From: Amycolatopsis nivea
GTDB lineage: Bacteria; Actinomycetota; Actinomycetes; Mycobacteriales; Pseudonocardiaceae
Assembly (NCBI RefSeq): GCF_004522235.1
Contig: NZ_SDLT01000020.1
Span: 62,267-126,266, forward strand
DNA: 64,000 nt
Reading direction: 5' to 3'
The position numbers were made by a program, and so were the translations under genes. The notes beneath the pieces were generated by a model that worked only from the letters and a program-made list of their open reading frames with translations, was not told the origin of the DNA and did not search any database. Shown here piece by piece: positions 17,473 to 26,350 of the stretch. Numbering within the stretch: the first letter of the stretch is position 1; each line of letters starts with the position of its first letter.

Positions 17473-17970
17473 TCAACCGTTCTCCTCCCCCGTCAACCCC
17501 AGCTCCGTCCGTACCGCGGGGCCGTTGTCCGGCCTCGCGAAGCGCACCCAGCTCCCGGGGTGCCACGATTCGATCCACAGCGTGTTGTCCTCCACCCACG
17601 TGACCACGGCCTCCCGCAGATCCAGCCGGAACAGGTGGCTCTCCTGTCCTTCTTGGATGCGCGCGACCTCCGCCGGATCGGTGATCTCCACCGCGTGGCC
17701 GGCGATTTTCGCGTCGCCGCCTTCCTCGATGCCGGGGTAGGCGTGCAGGGCGAAGCGGCCGTCGCGCTGGAGGTCGCGGGCCTTGCGGGCGTCGAGCATC
17801 GACCCGATGTACGCCTCGCCGTCGCGGAAGTCGATCTCCGAACCGCTCACTCGCGGCGAACCGTCGCTGCGCAGGGTGGCCAAGACGTGCGAATCCGCGG
17901 CGGCGAAGCGGGCTCGTACGCGCGAGGCCAATGCCGGGGCGGCGGCACTGAACTCATCCCAACTCGTCAT
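17473..17970 (-). CDS. pyridoxamine 5'-phosphate oxidase-fold protein
   Basis: A 165-residue flavin-binding split-barrel protein. The N-terminal motif HVLATLRSDGSPRVSGSEIDF and the mid segment MLDARKARDLQRDGRFALH are typical of the PPOX/F420-dependent family. It might bind FMN, F420 or heme; the C-terminal residues needed for true PdxH activity are not evident. ATG at 17970 was chosen because the N-terminus of the family begins there. The longer frame to 18228 would overlap the divergent hydrolase gene. Confidence 0.85.
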   Translation of the reverse strand: MTSWDEFSAAAPALASRVRARFAAADSHVLATLRSDGSPRVSGSEIDFRDGEAYIGSMLDARKARDLQRDGRFALHAYPGIEEGGDAKIAGHAVEITDPAEVARIQEGQESHLFRLDLREAVVTWVEDNTLWIESWHPGSWVRFARPDNGPAVRTELGLTGEENG

Positions 17971-18052
17971 TCCCGGAGTCTCGCACCCCCCACCGACAAA
18001 AACCGGCGTCCCGGAAGCGATCGGGTGACCCGGGTTGTGCTTGACTCTCGGC

Positions 18053-18868
18053 ATGATCGCGGAAGATGCGGAGACTGCCGAGCATCGCTGTCCGGTCGAG
18101 GGCGGCGAGCTGGCCGTCCGCACGACCGGCGAGGGACCGCGGCTGCTGCTGGTCCCCGGCGGGACCGGTGCGGCGGACTCGTTCCGGGCGCTGGTCAAGC
18201 TTTTGCGCACGGACTTCACCGTGATCACCTACGACCGGCGCGGCCATTTCGCCAGCACGGACACCACCACCGGGCCCGTTCCGGTGGCGCTGCAGGCGGA
18301 CGACGCGCTCGCCGTTCTCGACCACGTCGGCGGGAGCGGGCCGGTGTCGATGTTCGGGACCAGTGCCGGTGCGTTGATCGGGCTGGATCTCGTCGCGCGG
18401 TACCCGGACCGGGTCGCCGTGTTCGTCGCGCACGAACCGCCCGCGATCCAGTTGATGCCGGACGCCGAGGGGATTCTCGAGGCCGCCGCGGCGCAGGTCC
18501 GGCTGGCCCGTTCGGGTGATCTGATGGGCGCGGTCACGCGGTTCGCGGACGGGATCGCCGGCGCCGCGCTGCCCGACCTGCCGCATCTGCGGCTGCCGAA
18601 CGAGGGCGACTGGCTCCGGCTGTTCGACCGCGAGCTGACCGAGTTCTTCGACTACCTGCCGGACTTGCGCGCACTCCGCCGGACGAACACCGAGATCGTG
18701 CCGGTCGCCGGGGAGGGCAGCCGCGGCTGGTACCACTACCAGCCCGCCAAGATCCTCGCGCTCGAACTCGGGCTGCCGTTCACCGAGACGCCGGGCGCGC
18801 ACCTGGCGCCGCAGCGCAATCCGGCGAAGTTCGCGGCCGCGTTGAAGGATCTCCTCGCCAACGTCTGA
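18053..18868 (+). CDS. alpha/beta-fold hydrolase
   Basis: A 271-residue alpha/beta hydrolase. The oxyanion region LLLVPGGTG is near residue 33, the nucleophile elbow MFGTSAGALIGLDL (Ser near 103) follows, and a late His is present in PGAHLAPQRNP near residue 250. The C-terminal lid region is short. The substrate is unknown. The ATG at 18053 is favoured over GTG 18035. It is divergent from the PPOX-fold gene with 82 bases between them and ends at a strong hairpin. Confidence 0.82.
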   Translation: MIAEDAETAEHRCPVEGGELAVRTTGEGPRLLLVPGGTGAADSFRALVKLLRTDFTVITYDRRGHFASTDTTTGPVPVALQADDALAVLDHVGGSGPVSMFGTSAGALIGLDLVARYPDRVAVFVAHEPPAIQLMPDAEGILEAAAAQVRLARSGDLMGAVTRFADGIAGAALPDLPHLRLPNEGDWLRLFDRELTEFFDYLPDLRALRRTNTEIVPVAGEGSRGWYHYQPAKILALELGLPFTETPGAHLAPQRNPAKFAAALKDLLANV

Positions 18869-18872
18869 AAAG

Positions 18873-18922
18873 CCGTGAAGGGGTCCCTCACGACCAGCGC
18901 GCCGTGAGGGGCCCCTTCACGG
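18873..18922. terminator. hairpin between convergent hydrolase and ltrA-like genes
   Basis: CCGTGAAGGGGTCCCTCACG (18873-18892) pairs with CGTGAGGGGCCCCTTCACGG (18903-18922) with one mismatch, around a 10-base loop. It starts 4 bases after the hydrolase stop. It belongs to the GTGAAGGGG intergenic repeat family, and a further half-unit (ATTCCCTCGATGAGTCC) continues to 18955. Confidence 0.75.
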
Positions 18923-18946
18923 AACTGGATTCCCTCGATGAGTCCT

Positions 18947-20113
18947 TCACGGACCTTCCGCGCCCGACGCAGCAACCGGCCGACGCCGCGGAAACTCCCG
19001 CACCAGCCCGGGCACGATCGCGAGCAGCAGCAACCACAAGAACCGCGCCGGGGTCAGCGTCGCGCCGGCCAGGCCCAGCGCGGCCGGAACCCCCACCCCG
19101 GCGAGCACCGCGACGAAGTCCCACGGCTTCCACCTCCCGGAAGCCACCCGCGCCACCACGCCCACGACCGTGAACGCCGCGACGCACCCGCACAGCAGCC
19201 ATCGCGTCCCCGCCGCGAGGTGTCCGTGCGCGACCGACTCCACGGCGTCCCCGAACCCGGCCGCCAGCGCCGCCAGCAATCCGGCCACCAGGCAGTGCAC
19301 CGGCAGCAGGACCCGCGGGCCCCAGGCAGTCTGGGACAGATAGGGAATCCCGCCGAATCCCTGGAACAACGCCGCTCCCCACAAAGCCGCCAGCAGCGCC
19401 AGCACCCCGAGCACGGTCGAGAGCAGCGGCCACTCCCAGTCGGGGATCTCCGTCATCGCGCCGGTGACCGTCAGGACGCCCTCGCCCAGCACGATGATCG
19501 TGAACAGCCCCAGCCGCTCGCCGAAGTGCGCGAGGTCCAGGTGCGCGAAGGCCAGCCCCGGCACCGGCCGCTTCGACTGGGTGGCCCGTTCCGCCACCTT
19601 GGCCGCGACCTGCTCCCCCGACATGGTCAGCCCGGCCACCAGGTCGATCGCCAGCCCGAGTGCCCACAGCAGGTACTTCCCCGGCGCGTCGACCCAGAAC
19701 GAGACGACCCACGGCACCACGCCCATCCCGGCGTGCACCACCGGCCATTCGACGATGATCCGCGTGTTTTCCCGGCCTTCCCAGACCCGGCTCGCGAGCG
19801 CGCGCACCGCCACGTACGAGATGGCGAAGCCCTGTGCGTGCTCGCCGATGTCGTGCACCGAACCGGCCATGAAAACCAGCCCGGCCATCGCGAGCAGCAC
19901 CGGCATCGCGCGCGCCGCTTCCCCGGTGACGTTGCCGTACACGGTGAAGCACATCCACGCGGTCCAGAACGCGAGGAAGCACACGACGTAGAGGCCGGCG
20001 TCGCTCCAGGAAGTCGTTCCGCGCACGAGGTGCGAAAGCTGGGCGACGCCGGCGACCGCGACCAGGTCGAAGAAAAGCTCGAGCCAGGACGCGTGGCGTT
20101 CCTCGGTTTTCAT
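18947..20113 (-). CDS. low temperature requirement protein A (LtrA) family membrane protein
   Basis: A 388-residue polytopic membrane protein with about ten to twelve hydrophobic segments. The family start SWLELFFDLVAVAGVAQLSH and the motif HFGERLGLFTIIVLGEGVLT near residue 215 identify the LtrA family, whose biochemical role is unknown. ATG at 20113 is the natural start; the frame further upstream enters the amidohydrolase gene. A stand-alone transcription unit is likely, 41 bases from the amidohydrolase stop. Confidence 0.88.
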   Translation of the reverse strand: MKTEERHASWLELFFDLVAVAGVAQLSHLVRGTTSWSDAGLYVVCFLAFWTAWMCFTVYGNVTGEAARAMPVLLAMAGLVFMAGSVHDIGEHAQGFAISYVAVRALASRVWEGRENTRIIVEWPVVHAGMGVVPWVVSFWVDAPGKYLLWALGLAIDLVAGLTMSGEQVAAKVAERATQSKRPVPGLAFAHLDLAHFGERLGLFTIIVLGEGVLTVTGAMTEIPDWEWPLLSTVLGVLALLAALWGAALFQGFGGIPYLSQTAWGPRVLLPVHCLVAGLLAALAAGFGDAVESVAHGHLAAGTRWLLCGCVAAFTVVGVVARVASGRWKPWDFVAVLAGVGVPAALGLAGATLTPARFLWLLLLAIVPGLVREFPRRRPVAASGAEGP

Positions 20114-20154
20114 GATCACGGCGGCAAGTATGCCGTGCTCGGGAATGCCCCGCC

Positions 20155-21357
20155 CTAAACCGCGCGCGCTCCGTCCTGCCACACTTCCCGAACATTCCCC
20201 GCCAACGCCGGGAAATCGTAAATATCGCCCGAAACGACCACGAGATCCGCGCGATACCCCGGCACCAAGCGGCCCAGTTCGGCGTCCTTGCCCAGCAGCC
20301 GAGCGGCCGACGATGTGGCTGCGACCAGCACGTCCGCGGGGCTCATCCCGGCCGAGCGCATCAGTTCCAGCTCTTCGAGATTCGTCCCGTGCGGGCCGAC
20401 GCCGCTGTCGGTGCCCATCGCGATCCGGACCCCGGCTTCGACGGCCCGGCGCACCGACTCGAGATGGACTTCCGCGACCTCTTTCGCCTTCTGCACCACC
20501 GCATCCGGCAACGCGGCACCGGCGGCCGCCGCGCGGATGACGTTCACCGGAGCCACCAGCGTCGGGACGAGCCAGGTGCCGCGCGCGAGCATGAGCTCGA
20601 TCGCCTCGTCGTCGAGGTAGATGCCGTGTTCGATCGACCGGATCCCGGCGCGGACGGCGTTCTTGACCCCCTCCGCGCCCTGTGCGTGCGCCATCACCGC
20701 CCGCCCCTGCATGGTCGCTTCGGCGACCAGGACGTCCAATTCCTCCGGCGTGAACTGCGAATGCCGAGGATCGTCCCGAGGGGACAGCACGCCGCCGGTG
20801 GTGCAGACCTTCAGCACGTCCGCCCCGGCGCGCAACACCGTGCGCGCCACCCGGCGCATCTCGTCGGGGCCGTCGGCCAGCGCGCTCGGACGGCCAGGAT
20901 GCGGGAGCGACAGCGGGACGCAATGCCCGGACGGCATCCACCCGTCGCCATGCCCGCCCGTCGGGCTGATCAGGCCGATCGCGATTTCCAAGCGGGGACC
21001 GGGAATCAGGCCGTCCGCGACCGCCTGCTTGATGCCGAGATCGGCCCCGGCGGCATCGCGCACGGTGGTGATGCCGAGCTTCAAGGTGGTCCACAGGTTC
21101 CGGGCCGCCTCGTAGAACTGGTACGAGAACGGCTTCTGGACGCGCTGCAGCAACCCGAGGTCGGAGACCGTGACGTGCACGTGGCAGTCGAACATCCCGG
21201 GCAGCAGCATCGCGCCGGCGCAGTCCACCGCGCGGTCGCCGTCGAGGCCGGTGCCGACCTCGACGATCCGGCCGTCCTCGACCACGACGTCCGCCGGGGC
21301 GGGCGCGCTGCCCGTCCCGTCGAACACCGTGCCGCCGGTGAAAAGGGTCCGCGTCAT
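20155..21357 (-). CDS. metal-dependent amidohydrolase
   Basis: A 400-residue amidohydrolase of the imidazolonepropionase/prolidase-like subgroup. Metal ligands are visible in order: DCHVHV near residue 58, the lysine in ADVLKVCTTGG near 182, His in MAHAQGAEG near 220, His in SIEHGIYLDD near 240 and Asp in GTDSGVGPHG near 315. It hydrolyses a C-N or C-O bond in an unknown cyclic or peptide-like substrate. Its ATG overlaps the stop of the symporter gene (ATGA), so the transporter probably imports the substrate. Confidence 0.87.
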   Translation of the reverse strand: MTRTLFTGGTVFDGTGSAPAPADVVVEDGRIVEVGTGLDGDRAVDCAGAMLLPGMFDCHVHVTVSDLGLLQRVQKPFSYQFYEAARNLWTTLKLGITTVRDAAGADLGIKQAVADGLIPGPRLEIAIGLISPTGGHGDGWMPSGHCVPLSLPHPGRPSALADGPDEMRRVARTVLRAGADVLKVCTTGGVLSPRDDPRHSQFTPEELDVLVAEATMQGRAVMAHAQGAEGVKNAVRAGIRSIEHGIYLDDEAIELMLARGTWLVPTLVAPVNVIRAAAAGAALPDAVVQKAKEVAEVHLESVRRAVEAGVRIAMGTDSGVGPHGTNLEELELMRSAGMSPADVLVAATSSAARLLGKDAELGRLVPGYRADLVVVSGDIYDFPALAGNVREVWQDGARAV

Positions 21358-22787
21358 ACCGGTTCTCCTGTCTGCACAACGTTTCCGGACCGGGTCACGG
21401 CCCGTTCGACGGCTGCCGCGATCGCGAGCACGACCACGTTGACCGCGAGCCCGACCAGCCCGACGTTCACCGTGCCGACGAGCTTGGTGTCCACGAAGGT
21501 CAGCCAGATCACCACGACCTCGCCCGCCAGCAGCCCGGCGAACACCGGGACCTTGCCGACCGGGACCTTCTTCAGGAAGCCCAGCAGGTTCGCCGGGGCC
21601 AGTTGCACCGAGCCGGAGTAGGTGAGCAGCAGCAGGTTCGCCAGCAGGTCCGGCCGGAAGATGCCGAGCACCAGTGCGAGCGCGCTGGCCAGCACGACCG
21701 TCCCGTGGTTGATCCAGAACTGCTTGCGCTCGCTGCGCACCCGGGTGATGTTCCGTGCCACCAGCGAGGAAATGCCGATCAGGATGCCCGCCGCGGGCAC
21801 CATCGCGGTGGCCGTCGCGGCGACCACCACGAGCCCGGTGACCCAGCCCGGCAGCGCGTCCTTGCTCAAGGTCAGCAGCACGCCGTTCGGGTCGCTTCCC
21901 TTGGGCACCACCAGGACCGCCGCGAACCCGATGATCATCGGCAGCAGCAGGCACAGCTCGTACACCGGCATCCAGGTGTAGTTGCGGCGCAGCACCTTCG
22001 GGTCGCGCGCGGACATCAGCGCGGGCCAGGTGTGCGGCAGCGTCATCAGCCCGACGCCGATCGCGCTGACCAGCATGCTCGTGATGAACCACGTGTGGTC
22101 GTTGGCCCCGGCGTGCACGAACAGCTTCTCCGGATGCAGCTGGTCGATCTTGTGGAAGACACCGGACACGCCGCCCGCGAAGTGCGCGGGCACCGCGATG
22201 ATCAGCACCACCAGGACGACGAGCATGATCGCGTCCTTGAAATACGACGTCGCCGCGACGCCGCGCAGCCCGGCCCACAGCACGAACGCGACCACCAGCA
22301 CGCTGCCCGCGATCATGCTGAGCGTGCCGGACGCGTGGTCGCCGGTCACGAGCCGGACGATCAGCCCGAGCCCGGTGATCTGCAGTTGCAGGTACGGCAG
22401 GACGAACACGACGCCGAGGATCGCCGACACCGTGCCCAGCGCGCGGCTCGAATACCGGTCTTCGAGGAAGTCGCCCTGGGTCAGGTAGCCGCGTTCCTTG
22501 CCCATCCGCCAGATCCGCTTGGCGAGGAAGAACAGGATCACGTAGGCGATCGGCACGTACGGCAGCGCGTACATCGCGGCCACGCCGCCGGAGAACGCCA
22601 GCCCGGCCATGCCGAGGAAGGTGAAGGTCGTGAAGACCTCGCCCGCTTGCAGGAACCACATGGTCAGCGCGCCGAACTTCCGGCCGCCGACGGTCCATTC
22701 CGCGAGGTCCGCGGCGGGACGGCGGCGGCCGACGAAGCCGAGCACGCCGATGAGCACGATGCCGGCGAGAGTGAAGGCGAGGATCAT
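21354..22787 (-). CDS. sodium:solute symporter (SSS family)
   Basis: A 477-residue transporter with about thirteen membrane segments. The family region WTVGGRKFGALTMWFLQAGE is near residue 30, GFVGRRRPAADL near residue 20, and NYTWMPVYELCLLLPMI near residue 265. It imports a small organic solute with sodium. It is flanked by a DUF3311 gene 2 bases upstream and the amidohydrolase gene overlapping downstream, a common three-gene uptake-and-hydrolysis unit. The substrate cannot be read from sequence. Confidence 0.9.
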   Translation of the reverse strand: MILAFTLAGIVLIGVLGFVGRRRPAADLAEWTVGGRKFGALTMWFLQAGEVFTTFTFLGMAGLAFSGGVAAMYALPYVPIAYVILFFLAKRIWRMGKERGYLTQGDFLEDRYSSRALGTVSAILGVVFVLPYLQLQITGLGLIVRLVTGDHASGTLSMIAGSVLVVAFVLWAGLRGVAATSYFKDAIMLVVLVVLIIAVPAHFAGGVSGVFHKIDQLHPEKLFVHAGANDHTWFITSMLVSAIGVGLMTLPHTWPALMSARDPKVLRRNYTWMPVYELCLLLPMIIGFAAVLVVPKGSDPNGVLLTLSKDALPGWVTGLVVVAATATAMVPAAGILIGISSLVARNITRVRSERKQFWINHGTVVLASALALVLGIFRPDLLANLLLLTYSGSVQLAPANLLGFLKKVPVGKVPVFAGLLAGEVVVIWLTFVDTKLVGTVNVGLVGLAVNVVVLAIAAAVERAVTRSGNVVQTGEPV

Positions 22788-22789
22788 CG

Positions 22790-22993
22790 TCAATCCTCCT
22801 CGCCGCTGCGGGACAGCAAGCGTTCCGACAGCAGCAGCGCCGGAGTGAACATGAGACACCAGAACGCGCCCCAGACCATCATCTTCGGCAAGCCCAGCCA
22901 CAGGCCGGAGGAGTTGACGAAGGGGAGGAACGGCATGAGGACGAGAGCGACTACGGGGACGATCGGGGGGAGGTAGTAGCTGCGCATGCGCAC
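22790..22993 (-). CDS. DUF3311 small membrane protein
   Basis: A 67-residue protein with two membrane segments (PIVPVVALVLMPFLPF and MVWGAFWCLMFTPALLL). This matches DUF3311, whose members are encoded immediately before SSS symporters and are thought to be accessory subunits. An alternative ATG two codons later (22987) is possible. The stop lies 2 bases before the symporter start. Confidence 0.85.
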   Translation of the reverse strand: MRMRSYYLPPIVPVVALVLMPFLPFVNSSGLWLGLPKMMVWGAFWCLMFTPALLLSERLLSRSGEED

Positions 22994-23066
22994 ACGCTGC
23001 CAGACGGCGCGGCACTCGGCAGGTTAGTTTCATACCGGTTTCGCAGCCCTCGAGCCGCAGCCCGGT

Positions 23067-23531
23067 TTACAGCGGGATGGCGTGTTCGGTCGCGTAGTGG
23101 TGGATCAGCGACTCGATGGTGCGGCGGAAGGCGTCCTGACGGCTGTCGCTCAGCGTTGCCGCCAGCTGGCCCAGCTCGGCGTCGATCGCGTCGCGCACCT
23201 GGTGCACCACAGCTCGCCCCGCCGAGGTGACCGTGACGTGGACGGCTCGGCGGTTGCCGGGGACCGCGATGCGCTGGACCAAGCCGCGGCGTTCGGCCCG
23301 GTCCACCAGCCCGGTGACGCTGGACTTCTCCAGTTCGAGGATCCCGGCCAGTTGCCGCATGCCGATCTCGCGGTCGTCCAGCACGGCGAGCATGCGCAGC
23401 TGGGTGACGGACAGTCCTTCGTCCCCGGCCAGGCGGCCCAGCACGGCTTGCACGATGAACGACAGCTGGACGAGGGCGTCGGTGAGGTTCAGCTCCGGCG
23501 GCGGTTCGTCTGCGGGCGGGGAAGCGGTCAC
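23067..23531 (-). CDS. MarR-family transcriptional regulator
   Basis: A 154-residue winged-helix regulator. The recognition region is GLSVTQLRMLAVLDDREIGM then LAGILELEKSSVTGLVDRAE (about residues 40-80), and the wing is in RRGLVQRIAVPGNRRAVHV. It probably represses the divergent flavin reductase/dehydrogenase pair and itself through the paired palindromes at 23554-23590. The ligand is unknown; quinones or electrophiles are plausible given the target genes. Confidence 0.9.
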   Translation of the reverse strand: MTASPPADEPPPELNLTDALVQLSFIVQAVLGRLAGDEGLSVTQLRMLAVLDDREIGMRQLAGILELEKSSVTGLVDRAERRGLVQRIAVPGNRRAVHVTVTSAGRAVVHQVRDAIDAELGQLAATLSDSRQDAFRRTIESLIHHYATEHAIPL

Positions 23532-23553
23532 GGGACCAGGTTAGCTTGACTTA

Positions 23554-23590
23554 GTTCGTGACACCAACTATTTTGGTTCGTGTCACCAAC
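23554..23590. promoter_or_regulatory. paired operators for the MarR regulator
   Basis: GTTCGTGACACCAAC (23554-23568) and GTTCGTGTCACCAAC (23576-23590) are two near-identical pseudo-palindromes of form GTTNGTGNCACNAAC, 22 bases centre to centre. They lie between the marR-like gene and the divergent reductase gene. Confidence 0.75.
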
Positions 23591-23623
23591 AGTCCGTGAG
23601 ACGAACCGAGGGGAAGCGCGCTG

Positions 23624-24190
23624 ATGGCAGGCACGAAACGCATTGCTGTCGTCGTGGGCAGCACCCGCCCTTCCCGGATTTGCGCGGATGTCGCGGCCTG
23701 GACGCGAACCCGGCTGCAGGAGGACAGCGAACTCGGCTACGGGCTGGTCGACCTCGCGGAGATCGCGTTGCCGTTCCTGGACGAGCCCGTCAAGGCCGCG
23801 GCGCAGCAGTACGCACACGAGCACACGCGGGCCTGGAGCGAGCTCGTGCGGAGCTATCACGGGTTCTTTTTCGTGTTCCCGCAATACAATTGGGGCTATC
23901 CGGGGGTGCTCAAGAACGCGCTGGACTATCTCTACCGGGAGTGGCGCGATCGGCCCGCGAGCCTGCTCGCCTACGGCACCCGCGGCGGCGGGAAGGCCGC
24001 CGAGCAGTTCGTCACCGTCCTGCAGGGGCTGCACATGCGAGTGCTCGACACCCACGTCGAAGCCGTCATCACCGACGCGGACGTGGACGACAACGGACAG
24101 CTGCGCGACATCGAAGGAACGCTGCGTCCGAACCGCGCGCTACTGCGCAAGATCGACGAAGAAATGACCGAAGCGCTGAGCTGTCAATGA
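23624..24190 (+). CDS. NAD(P)H-dependent FMN reductase (NADPH_dep_FMN_red family)
   Basis: A 188-residue flavodoxin-fold reductase. The FMN phosphate loop VVGSTRPSRICADVA is near residue 10, and the FPQYNWGYPGVLKNALDYLY segment near residue 83 is the family signature. It reduces quinones, azo compounds or nitro compounds using NAD(P)H. It overlaps the next gene by ATGA or is followed by it within 15 bases, and it is transcribed away from the MarR regulator across its operators. Confidence 0.9.
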   Translation: MAGTKRIAVVVGSTRPSRICADVAAWTRTRLQEDSELGYGLVDLAEIALPFLDEPVKAAAQQYAHEHTRAWSELVRSYHGFFFVFPQYNWGYPGVLKNALDYLYREWRDRPASLLAYGTRGGGKAAEQFVTVLQGLHMRVLDTHVEAVITDADVDDNGQLRDIEGTLRPNRALLRKIDEEMTEALSCQ

Positions 24191-24204
24191 CTGGAGGAAT
24201 GATC

Positions 24205-25074
24205 ATGACCGAGCAATCACGCCGGGTAGGTTTCATCGGGCTCGGGAGGATGGGCACCGCCATCGCCGGACGCCTGCTCGACGCGGGCTACGACGTCACT
24301 GTGTGGAGCCGCAGCGCGGGCAAAGCGGACGAGCTGGCCGCGCGAGGCGCGACCGTGGGCGAAACTCCCGAGGACGCGATCGCCACCGGGACAGTCTTCT
24401 CCATGCTGAGTGACGAAGCCGCGGTGCGGCAGGTGTTCACCGCCGAGCGGCTCCGTTCCGCTCCGGAGGGCTTTGTCCACGTCAACCACGCGACGATCAG
24501 CCCGGGCGGGGCGCGCGAGTTCGCCGCGCGGGGCGGGCGGTACCTCAGCGCACCGGTGGTCGGCCGTCCAGAAGCCGTGGTGGCCGGGAACCTGACCGTG
24601 CTGGTGTCCGGCGCCGCGGACGTCCGTGCCGAAACCGCACCGATGCTGGCTGCGATCGGACGGCGGGTCTGGGAGTTCGGCGACGCCGTGGACGCCGCGC
24701 CGACGGCGAAGATTTCAGTGAACTATCTGATCATTCACGCGTTGCAGGCGCTGTCCGAGTCGATCACCTTGCTGGAGAACGCCGGACTCGACGCCGGGCA
24801 GTTCGTCGACATGATCAACGATTCCGTCTTTCCCGGCGCGGTTTACCGTGGCTACGGCGACGCCATCGCCACCAGCAGTTACACGCCGCCGGGGTTCACC
24901 GCCGCGCTGGGGCTGAAAGACCTGAAGCTCGCGCTGGACACCGCCGGTGAACTGGGCGTCGAACTGCCCGCCGGACCGGTTCTTCAGGACGTGTTCGCCA
25001 CCGCGGTCGAGCAGGGCGGCGCGGACCTCGACTGGGCGAGCATCGCGGAGGTGACCCGGCGGCGGTCGCACTGA
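24205..25074 (+). CDS. NAD(P)-dependent beta-hydroxyacid dehydrogenase-family oxidoreductase
   Basis: A 289-residue member of the 6-phosphogluconate/3-hydroxyisobutyrate dehydrogenase family. The Rossmann motif GFIGLGRMGTAIAG is at residues 9-22, a substrate loop APVVGRPEAVVAGNLTVLVSG is near 112, and the conserved lysine is in PTAKISVNYLI near 163. ATG at 24205 has GGAGG 8 bases upstream; ATGs at 24187 and 24199 are in frame, and the first overlaps the previous stop. It is probably induced with the flavin reductase by the MarR system. Confidence 0.85.
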   Translation: MTEQSRRVGFIGLGRMGTAIAGRLLDAGYDVTVWSRSAGKADELAARGATVGETPEDAIATGTVFSMLSDEAAVRQVFTAERLRSAPEGFVHVNHATISPGGAREFAARGGRYLSAPVVGRPEAVVAGNLTVLVSGAADVRAETAPMLAAIGRRVWEFGDAVDAAPTAKISVNYLIIHALQALSESITLLENAGLDAGQFVDMINDSVFPGAVYRGYGDAIATSSYTPPGFTAALGLKDLKLALDTAGELGVELPAGPVLQDVFATAVEQGGADLDWASIAEVTRRRSH

Positions 25075-25305
25075 GGAGCGGCCGCTTCGCGGAGGGGGAG
25101 ACCGCCGAACGATGGAAATTTCCCTGGCACCTGGAGTAACCCTGCTGCCCCCGGAGGCCGTTCCGGAGCCGTCGCCCGGCACCTCGGCAAGCGCTTGAGC
25201 AGCACCGCGCCGGGAATGCACAGGAGCGGGGTGGGGACAACCCCAGCACGAGCCGTCGGGTCTGCTGGTTTCCCGCCGGGGCGCCGCGCCGCAATACTCG
25301 CCCGG

Positions 25306-26340
25306 GTGACCACCGAAAAGCTCGTCCTCCCCTCGCCCCCACGGCCGGGAAGCGACTTCGCCCGGCTCTGCCGCCGGATCACCGACGCCGGTCTGCTCGA
25401 CCGCCGCCCCGGCTACTACACCGCTCGAATCGCGCTCCTGACCGTGCTGTTCGCGGGAGGCTGGGTCGCGTTCGCGCTGCTCGGCGACTCGTGGTGGCAG
25501 CTCGCCGTGGCCGCGTTCCAGGCGTTCATGTTCGGGCAGATCGCCCTGCTTTCGCACGATCTCGCGCACCGGCAGGTGTTCCGGACGCGCCGTCCCGCGG
25601 AGATCGCCGGGCGTCTCGCCGGGAACCTCGGCATCGGGATGAGCTACGGGTGGTGGATGGACAAGCACACCCGCCACCACGCCAACCCGAACCACGAGGA
25701 ACTGGACCCGGACGTCGACCCGGACGTCCTCGTGTGGTCCCAGCGCCAGGCCCGGGAGGCGCGCGGCGTACCCCGGTTCATCGGCCGCCACCAGGCGGTG
25801 CTGTTCTTCCCGCTGCTCACCCTCGAAGGCCTCAACCTGCACTGGTCCGGCATCCGCGCGGTCGCGCGCCCCGGCCTGCGCCGTCGCGGGCTCGAAGCGA
25901 CGCTGCTGTTCACCCACGTCGCGGTCTACCTCGCCGCGCTGTTCATCGTCCTCCCGCCGGGTCTGGCGCTGCTGTTCTTCGCGGTCCACCAGGGACTGTG
26001 GGGCGTCTACATGGGGTCGATCTTCGCGCCGAACCACAAGGGCATGCCGACCCTGACCGGCAAGACGGACCTGGACTTCCTGCGCAAGCAGGTGCTCACC
26101 TCCCGGAACGTCGCGGGCGGACCGGTGATCGACGTCCTGCTCGGCGGCCTCAACCACCAGATCGAGCACCATCTGTTCCCGAGCATGCCGTCGGTGCACC
26201 TGCGCCGCGCCCAGCCGATGGTGCAGGCGTACTGCGCCGAGATCGGCATCCCGTACCTGCGCACCGGGCTGGTGTCCTCCTACCGGCAGACGCTGCGTCA
26301 CCTGCACGAAGCTGGGGCTCCTCTCAGGAACGCTTCGTAG
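25306..26340 (+). CDS. fatty acid desaturase
   Basis: A 344-residue membrane di-iron desaturase. The three histidine boxes are HDLAHRQ (84-90), HTRHHANPNH (121-130) and NHQIEHHLFP (about 282-291), separated by paired membrane segments. The HQIEHH box is typical of front-end or acyl-lipid desaturases and of related linear oxygenases. GTG at 25306 was chosen because the preceding in-frame residues are Gly/Arg-rich and unlike the family. The 230 bases before it show no clear promoter or hairpin. Confidence 0.88.
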   Translation: MTTEKLVLPSPPRPGSDFARLCRRITDAGLLDRRPGYYTARIALLTVLFAGGWVAFALLGDSWWQLAVAAFQAFMFGQIALLSHDLAHRQVFRTRRPAEIAGRLAGNLGIGMSYGWWMDKHTRHHANPNHEELDPDVDPDVLVWSQRQAREARGVPRFIGRHQAVLFFPLLTLEGLNLHWSGIRAVARPGLRRRGLEATLLFTHVAVYLAALFIVLPPGLALLFFAVHQGLWGVYMGSIFAPNHKGMPTLTGKTDLDFLRKQVLTSRNVAGGPVIDVLLGGLNHQIEHHLFPSMPSVHLRRAQPMVQAYCAEIGIPYLRTGLVSSYRQTLRHLHEAGAPLRNAS

Positions 26341-26350
26341 ACTCGGTGGC

